Shown piece after piece: positions 21,452-24,921 of a stretch of DNA of 24,921 nucleotides. Location: NCBI GenBank assembly GCA_964648005.1, contig CAZYKR010000024.1, forward strand, positions 1-24,921, written 5' to 3'. The position numbers and the translations under genes are program-made. Numbering within the stretch: position 1 is the stretch's first letter; each line of letters starts with the position of its first letter. Below the pieces are notes generated by a model, which was not told the origin of the DNA, did no database searches, and saw only the letters and a program-made list of their open reading frames with translations. This stretch comes from JAGQTE01 sp964648005 (lineage in GTDB: Bacteria; Actinomycetota; Acidimicrobiia; Acidimicrobiales; Acidimicrobilacustridaceae).

Positions 21452-22470
21452 GCCGCTCCGATCGCGGCGCGCATCGTGGCGTCGATGACCGCCGACCGGT
21501 CGGGGCCCCACGGCAGGGGCATCAGCACCGGCACGTCGACGCCGGCGGCGACGTAGGCCTCCATCGTGGCGCGGACGTGGGCGGCGTCGCCCATGACGTC
21601 GATGGCGTCGACGAAGGCGTCGGTGACCGCGGCGAGCGCGCCGTCGCGATCGCGCGCCGCGTGGCGCTCGCGCACCGCCTCCACGCTGTCGCCGAACCCG
21701 GCGCGGGCGAAGTTGGCGGCATAGGCGTCGACCACGGCGTAGGAGAACAGGTCGCGTCGGGCGTACTCGATGCCGTCGTCGCGCCCACACACCCCAGCGT
21801 GCACGTAGGCGTAGATCCGGCAACGGCCGCCGTCGGTCCGGCGGGCCTCCCCCCGGCGCACCTGCTCCACCGACCACGGCACGTGGCTGGCGGGCAGGTA
21901 GTTCAGCAACACGCCGTCGGCCACCTCGCCGGCGAGCTCGAGCATCTTGGGGTTGAGCGCGCCGACGATGATCTTCGGCCGGCGCTCGCCCAGGCGCACG
22001 CCCAGTCGGAACCGGCTGACCTCGAAGAAGTCGCCTTGCATGGAGACCGATTCGCCCGACAGGCAGGCCCGCAGCAGCGTCACGTACTCGCGGACGCGCG
22101 CCAGGGGTCGATCGCCGTAGGGCACGCCGTGCCACTGCGACGTGACGACAGGGGAGGAGATGCCGATGCCGAGGTGGATGTCGCGCTCGGGATGCAACGC
22201 CTGCAACGTGGCGGCACCCATGGCCACCACCATCGGCGTGCGCAGCTGGAGCGCCAGCACCCCGGTGCCGAGCGACAGCTCGGGCCCGGCGGCGCCGGCG
22301 GCGGCGAGGAAGCCGAAGGCTTCCGGCCCGACGGTCTCGGCCGTCCAGAAGCTGCGGTAGCCGAGGGTGGCGGCGAGTCGGGCGGCGCGCAGCCCTTCGT
22401 CGACGCCGAGGTTCATGAAGCTGGCGAAGGTGACGCCCATGGCGTCGAGCCCCTGCGGATCGTCGGCCAT
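21448..22470 (-). CDS. LLM-class F420-dependent oxidoreductase (copy 3)
   Basis: TIM-barrel F420 (or FMN) oxidoreductase of 340 residues, a close paralogue of copy 2 (17302-18333). Shared marks include SSPVVTSQWHGVPYGDRPLA (from residue 105), LNPKMLELAGEVADGVLLNY and DLFSYAVVDAYAANFARAGF. The ATG is preceded by GGGAGG 4 bases upstream, and a TAGGGT hexamer lies about 36 bases upstream (reverse strand 22506-22511), so this gene has a short 5' leader, unlike copy 2. The longer open frame to 22812 overlaps the nuclease gene and was rejected. It is coupled to PAP2 by a 4-base overlap and so leads a lipid-related set of four genes. Confidence 0.88.
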   Translation of the reverse strand: MADDPQGLDAMGVTFASFMNLGVDEGLRAARLAATLGYRSFWTAETVGPEAFGFLAAAGAAGPELSLGTGVLALQLRTPMVVAMGAATLQALHPERDIHLGIGISSPVVTSQWHGVPYGDRPLARVREYVTLLRACLSGESVSMQGDFFEVSRFRLGVRLGERRPKIIVGALNPKMLELAGEVADGVLLNYLPASHVPWSVEQVRRGEARRTDGGRCRIYAYVHAGVCGRDDGIEYARRDLFSYAVVDAYAANFARAGFGDSVEAVRERHAARDRDGALAAVTDAFVDAIDVMGDAAHVRATMEAYVAAGVDVPVLMPLPWGPDRSAVIDATMRAAIGAA

Positions 22471-22505
22471 GCGCCCTCCCGTGCTGTGGCCTGCCGGAGC
22501 GGGCA

Positions 22506-22511
22506 ACCCTA
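22506..22511 (-). promoter_or_regulatory. Candidate -10 (TAGGGT) for LLM copy 3 and the lipid genes
   Basis: Reverse-strand TAGGGT about 36 bases before the ATG at 22470, allowing a leader of about 28 bases that contains the GGGAGG ribosome binding site. Its first three bases are the TAG stop of the nuclease gene. Confidence 0.35.
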
Positions 22512-23345
22512 GGCCACCGCCACGGGGGCCTCCGTCTCGGCGCGGGCGGCGGCGCCGAGCGCGGCGGCCTCGGCCGGGTCGCCACCGAAGGCCGGGCACC
22601 ACGCCTGGAAGGCGCACCAGTCGCACAGGCGCGACGGACGCGGCCGGAAGTCCTCGCTCGAGCACGAGCGTTCGATGGCAGTCCAGACGGCGCGCACCTT
22701 GCGCTCCAGCGCCCGCGTCGACTGCTCGGACGGCGTGGTCAGCAGCGCTTCGGGCTTGGAGAGGTACAGCAGCTGCACCCGGGACGGACGTCGGCCGAAG
22801 TTCTTCTCGCACAGGTAGGCGTAGAAGTGCACGCCACCGAGCTTGGACCGCTCCTGACGCTCACCGGGGACCTTGCCCGTCTTGTAGTCGGTGACGACCA
22901 GACCGCCGTCGTCATCGAGCTCGAGCCGATCGATGATGCCGCGCAGGCGCAGGTCGCCGATGGCCGCCTCGAGCTTGAGCTCGATGCCGATCGGGGTGAT
23001 GGTCGTCGGGTCCTCCAGCTCGAAGTACCGCCGCACCATGGCCTCGGCATCGTCGAAGAACGCCTGCTCGGCAGTGTCGTCGAGCGCCAACCCGGTGAAC
23101 TCCGGGTCGAGGCGGATGCCGTCGATGGCCTGATCCAGGCACGTCAGGGCCGCCGGTACGTCGCGAGCAGCGGGCTCGAGGCAGAAGAGGCGTTCGAGGG
23201 CGGCGTGCACGAGCGTGCCCTTGGTGGCCGGGAGCGACGGTGGCTCGGGCAGGCGGTCGATGACCGAGAACCGGAACGCCAGCGCGCAATCGGTGAACGA
23301 CGACACCCGAGACGGCGACAACGAGCTGGGGAGGTCGTGGGCCAT
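22509..23345 (-). CDS. RecB-family PD-(D/E)XK nuclease with Fe-S cluster (Cas4/AddB-like)
   Basis: Predicted exonuclease domain of 278 residues. The nuclease core is His47 in TLVHAAL, Asp139 in RGIIDR, and Asp153 with Lys155 in VVTDYKTGK. The C-terminal Cys241, Cys244 and Cys250 (CDWCAFQAWC), together with Cys20 near the N-terminus, match the four-cysteine 4Fe-4S clasp of Cas4 and AddB C-terminal nuclease domains. The arrangement SPSRVSSFTDC at the start is typical of these domains. No helicase, Cas1/Cas2 or CRISPR array is nearby, so a stand-alone repair role is more likely than immunity. The ATG at 23345 has TAGGGT 7 bases upstream; the longer upstream frame was rejected. Confidence 0.87.
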   Translation of the reverse strand: MAHDLPSSLSPSRVSSFTDCALAFRFSVIDRLPEPPSLPATKGTLVHAALERLFCLEPAARDVPAALTCLDQAIDGIRLDPEFTGLALDDTAEQAFFDDAEAMVRRYFELEDPTTITPIGIELKLEAAIGDLRLRGIIDRLELDDDGGLVVTDYKTGKVPGERQERSKLGGVHFYAYLCEKNFGRRPSRVQLLYLSKPEALLTTPSEQSTRALERKVRAVWTAIERSCSSEDFRPRPSRLCDWCAFQAWCPAFGGDPAEAAALGAAARAETEAPVAVA

Positions 23346-23352
23346 GGTGGGC

Positions 23353-23358
23353 ACCCTA
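23353..23358 (-). promoter_or_regulatory. Leaderless -10 (TAGGGT) of the RecB-family nuclease gene
   Basis: Reverse-strand TAGGGT, 7 bases before the ATG at 23345. Its first three bases are the TAG stop codon of the upstream alpha/beta hydrolase. Confidence 0.45.
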
Positions 23359-24312
23359 GTGGTGGCCTGTGACAGCACCCCGGAGCGCGGCGTCGATCGA
23401 GGCGGCGATGCGCGCCGGGTCCTGCATGGGGCCGAAGTGGCCCAGGTCGCGGTGCTCTTCGAGCACCCCGGCCGGCAAGCGTTCGGCGATCGACGGCGCC
23501 ACGGCAGCCGGGCCGAACGGCGTCTCGGCACCCACGACGACGGTGACGGGGCACTGGACCTCGCCGAGCCGCTCGAAGGCATCGTGTTGGCCGCCCATCC
23601 GATACACGGCCGACTCGACCGCCGGGGGGCACTTCAGGGTCACGGATCCGTCGTCGGCGACGGCGAAGCCCGACCGGACGTACGCCGCCAGCGCCTCGGC
23701 CGAGAAGATGTCGAGCGGCGGCTTCGACGCGAAGTTGGCGTAGGCGGCAGAGGCCGACGGGAAGCCAGCGCGTCGGCGCAGGGCGCCCTCGGCCAGCGGG
23801 TTGGCGCCGGTGCCGGCACCGGCGGGCGGGAACACGACGGGCTCGTAGCACCACAGCGCCGCAAACGTGCCGGGCCGGGCCAGCTCGGCGAGCAGCAGCG
23901 CCGCCCCGCCCTTGGAGTGGCCTGCGGCGACGAGCGGCCGTGCGGCATCGCCGGCCTCGACGAGGTGGTCCACGATCGCCAGCACGTCTTGGGCGAACCC
24001 GCTCCAGCGGTAGTCGTGGTCGGTCGGTGCGTCGGCGTCGCCGTGGCCCCGCAGATCGGGCCCCCAGCCGTGCCAGTGGGGCAGGTGCGCCATGACCGGC
24101 TCCCACACGCCGGCGCAGAAGCCGGTGGCGTGGCACAGCAGCAGCGCAGGACCGTCGCCACCGAGGTCGTGCAGCGCCACGGTGATGCCGTCGGTCGACG
24201 CCACCCGCACCGGTGGTACGGCGGCAGCGTCGACGGCGAGCGGCGGGATCAGGCCGGGGAGGTCGGGTGGCGGGGCGGATCGCTGGGTTGGTTCGTCGGC
24301 ATCGGCTCGCAC
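23356..24312 (-). CDS. Alpha/beta hydrolase (soluble, AB hydrolase-1 type)
   Basis: Hydrolase of unknown substrate, 318 residues. CHATGF (60-65) forms the oxyanion region, GHSKGG (131-136) the nucleophile elbow with Ser133, and His292 in LGHFG the catalytic base. The acid position after strand 6 reads VVVGAETPFG, so Glu263 seems to replace the usual aspartate. No signal peptide or membrane segment is present. The start is doubtful: the GTG at 24312 has AGGA 7 bases upstream but makes a 64-base overlap with the upstream gene, while GTG codons at 24210 or 24204 would begin just at the folded domain and avoid the overlap. The ribosome binding site favours 24312. Confidence 0.82.
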   Translation of the reverse strand: MRADADEPTQRSAPPPDLPGLIPPLAVDAAAVPPVRVASTDGITVALHDLGGDGPALLLCHATGFCAGVWEPVMAHLPHWHGWGPDLRGHGDADAPTDHDYRWSGFAQDVLAIVDHLVEAGDAARPLVAAGHSKGGAALLLAELARPGTFAALWCYEPVVFPPAGAGTGANPLAEGALRRRAGFPSASAAYANFASKPPLDIFSAEALAAYVRSGFAVADDGSVTLKCPPAVESAVYRMGGQHDAFERLGEVQCPVTVVVGAETPFGPAAVAPSIAERLPAGVLEEHRDLGHFGPMQDPARIAASIDAALRGAVTGHH

Positions 24313-24752
24313 AGGTCAATCCTGCCATCGGTCTCGCCGATGCCGGCACGCCAGACGCCGAGGCGGTTCTCGCGCAGCAGCCGCCGGACCGCGTCCAGCG
24401 CCGGGGCGGCGACCGTGTCGGGTCCGGAGGTGAGCAGTTCGCCCACGAGGTCCAGCGGCGCCATGGTCACCGGTCCGCGGTGGCGGTCGCCCACCGGTGT
24501 GACGACGACGGCGTCGATGAAGGGCACCCAGCTCAGATGGTCGGCGAGCACGACGCGCGTCGAGTCGGCCAGGCGGGCGATGCGCAACGCCATGGCCTCG
24601 AGCGCCCCGGGAACCACCTGATGGTTGGGGCACAGGACGAAGGCCCCCGGTCGTCCGACCACCAACCGGCTGGTCGCCTGCGACGCCACGGCGTAATCGC
24701 GGGGGAGTCGCCGCAACACGAGATCGAGCTCGGTGCCGAGGATGTCGCTCAT
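24249..24752 (-). CDS. Unknown protein, about 167 aa
   Basis: Not recognised. The reading shows a mixed alpha/beta pattern with two hydrophobic strand-like segments, SRLVVGRPGAFVLCP (28-42) and FIDAVVVTPVG (78-88), separated by a helix rich in Ala, Arg and Leu; this faintly recalls nuclease-related NERD-type domains, but no catalytic set can be pointed out. The last 25 residues are proline-rich and overlap the next gene. I chose the ATG at 24752, where GGGAGG lies 8 bases upstream; an in-frame ATG at 24827 would add 25 polar residues and lies just after the repeated motifs at the window edge, so it remains possible. It is the first gene of the long - strand block. Confidence 0.6.
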   Translation of the reverse strand: MSDILGTELDLVLRRLPRDYAVASQATSRLVVGRPGAFVLCPNHQVVPGALEAMALRIARLADSTRVVLADHLSWVPFIDAVVVTPVGDRHRGPVTMAPLDLVGELLTSGPDTVAAPALDAVRRLLRENRLGVWRAGIGETDGRIDLCEPMPTNQPSDPPRHPTSPA

Positions 24753-24832
24753 CACCGCCGCCTCCCTCGTGTCCGTCGCGGCGCCGGCCGACCGGCCGTG
24801 CGTGCGGTTCGTCGTGCGGTTCCCCATCGCCT

Positions 24833-24890
24833 AGTCCTATCGACCTACCGAAGATAGGCCTTTAGGCCTAATGGGGGTCGATCGGCCTTT
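24833..24890. promoter_or_regulatory. Repeated GGCC-centred motif cluster upstream of the last gene
   Basis: Within 58 bases lie GATAGGCCTTT (24853-24863) and GATCGGCCTTT (24880-24890), direct repeats 27 bases apart. Two AGGCCT palindromes sit 8 bases apart (24856-24861 and 24864-24869), and GTCCTATCGACC begins near 24834. The segment is AT-richer than its surroundings and sits in the upstream region of the - strand block. It looks like a set of binding sites for a regulator. Confidence 0.45.
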
Positions 24891-24921
24891 CGATGAGCAA
24901 GGCTGATCCCGAGCCACCGAT

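Noticed and set aside
21448..22812. Longer version of LLM copy 3
   Set aside because: The added 114 residues overlap the RecB-family nuclease gene and are not LLM-like, whereas the ATG at 22470 has GGGAGG just upstream.
22509..23345. The Cas4-like nuclease as evidence for a CRISPR system
   Set aside because: No spaced repeats and no cas genes are visible anywhere in the window.
1..24921. tRNA, rRNA, insertion sequences, prophage or integrase genes
   Set aside because: None could be recognised on either strand; the only interruption of gene order is the assembly gap.

Overview
The window is very GC-rich, with strong GC bias at third codon positions, densely packed genes, many GTG starts and many 4-base stop/start overlaps. 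Three proteins of the F420-dependent luciferase-like monooxygenase (LLM) type, a wax ester synthase/diacylglycerol acyltransferase, an actinobacterial-style Mug glycosylase and several TetR regulators point to an actinobacterium. An uncultured lineage such as Acidimicrobiia is my inference, not something the sequence proves. A run of 10 N at 14051-14060 shows that this is a scaffold with an unresolved join. No tRNA, rRNA, CRISPR array, transposase or phage gene was seen.

Layout. 36-2227 (+): a membrane-anchored esterase-like alpha/beta hydrolase and a SAM methyltransferase. 2229-7005 (-): a branched-chain-amino-acid-type ABC importer (binding lipoprotein, fused LivH-LivM permease, LivG, LivF). 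7083-7751 (-): a TetR regulator. 7873-12665 (+): acyl-CoA synthetase, acyl-CoA dehydrogenase, TesB-like thioesterase and an LLM oxidoreductase. Three copies of TGAC-N6-GTCA flank the TetR gene, one before the importer and two in the divergent tetR/synthetase gap. The simplest reading is one regulon for import, CoA activation and oxidation of an unidentified carboxylic acid.

12662-13934 (-): two tandem paralogous TetR genes with matching promoters and GTG starts, followed by an AT-rich control region. The assembly gap then interrupts a small + strand gene. Two strong hairpins separate that gene from the next cluster. 14449-18333 (-): an LLM oxidoreductase, a short-chain dehydrogenase, a 106-residue unknown protein and a Mug-type DNA glycosylase, coupled by 4-base overlaps or a 1-base gap. 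A lipocalin-like DUF7064/AttH-type protein follows. 18564-18743 (+): a 59-residue protein gene behind a leader rich in hairpins.

18765-24752 (-): read in transcription order, an unknown protein, an alpha/beta hydrolase, a RecB-family Fe-S nuclease, an LLM oxidoreductase, a PAP2 phosphatase, a DsbA-like protein and a wax ester synthase/DGAT. The PAP2 and DGAT pair could supply the last two steps of triacylglycerol synthesis. The right edge carries repeated GGCC-centred motifs upstream of this block.

Many genes have a TAnnnT-like hexamer only 6-8 bases before the start codon, which suggests extensive leaderless transcription. This pattern helped decide several starts.
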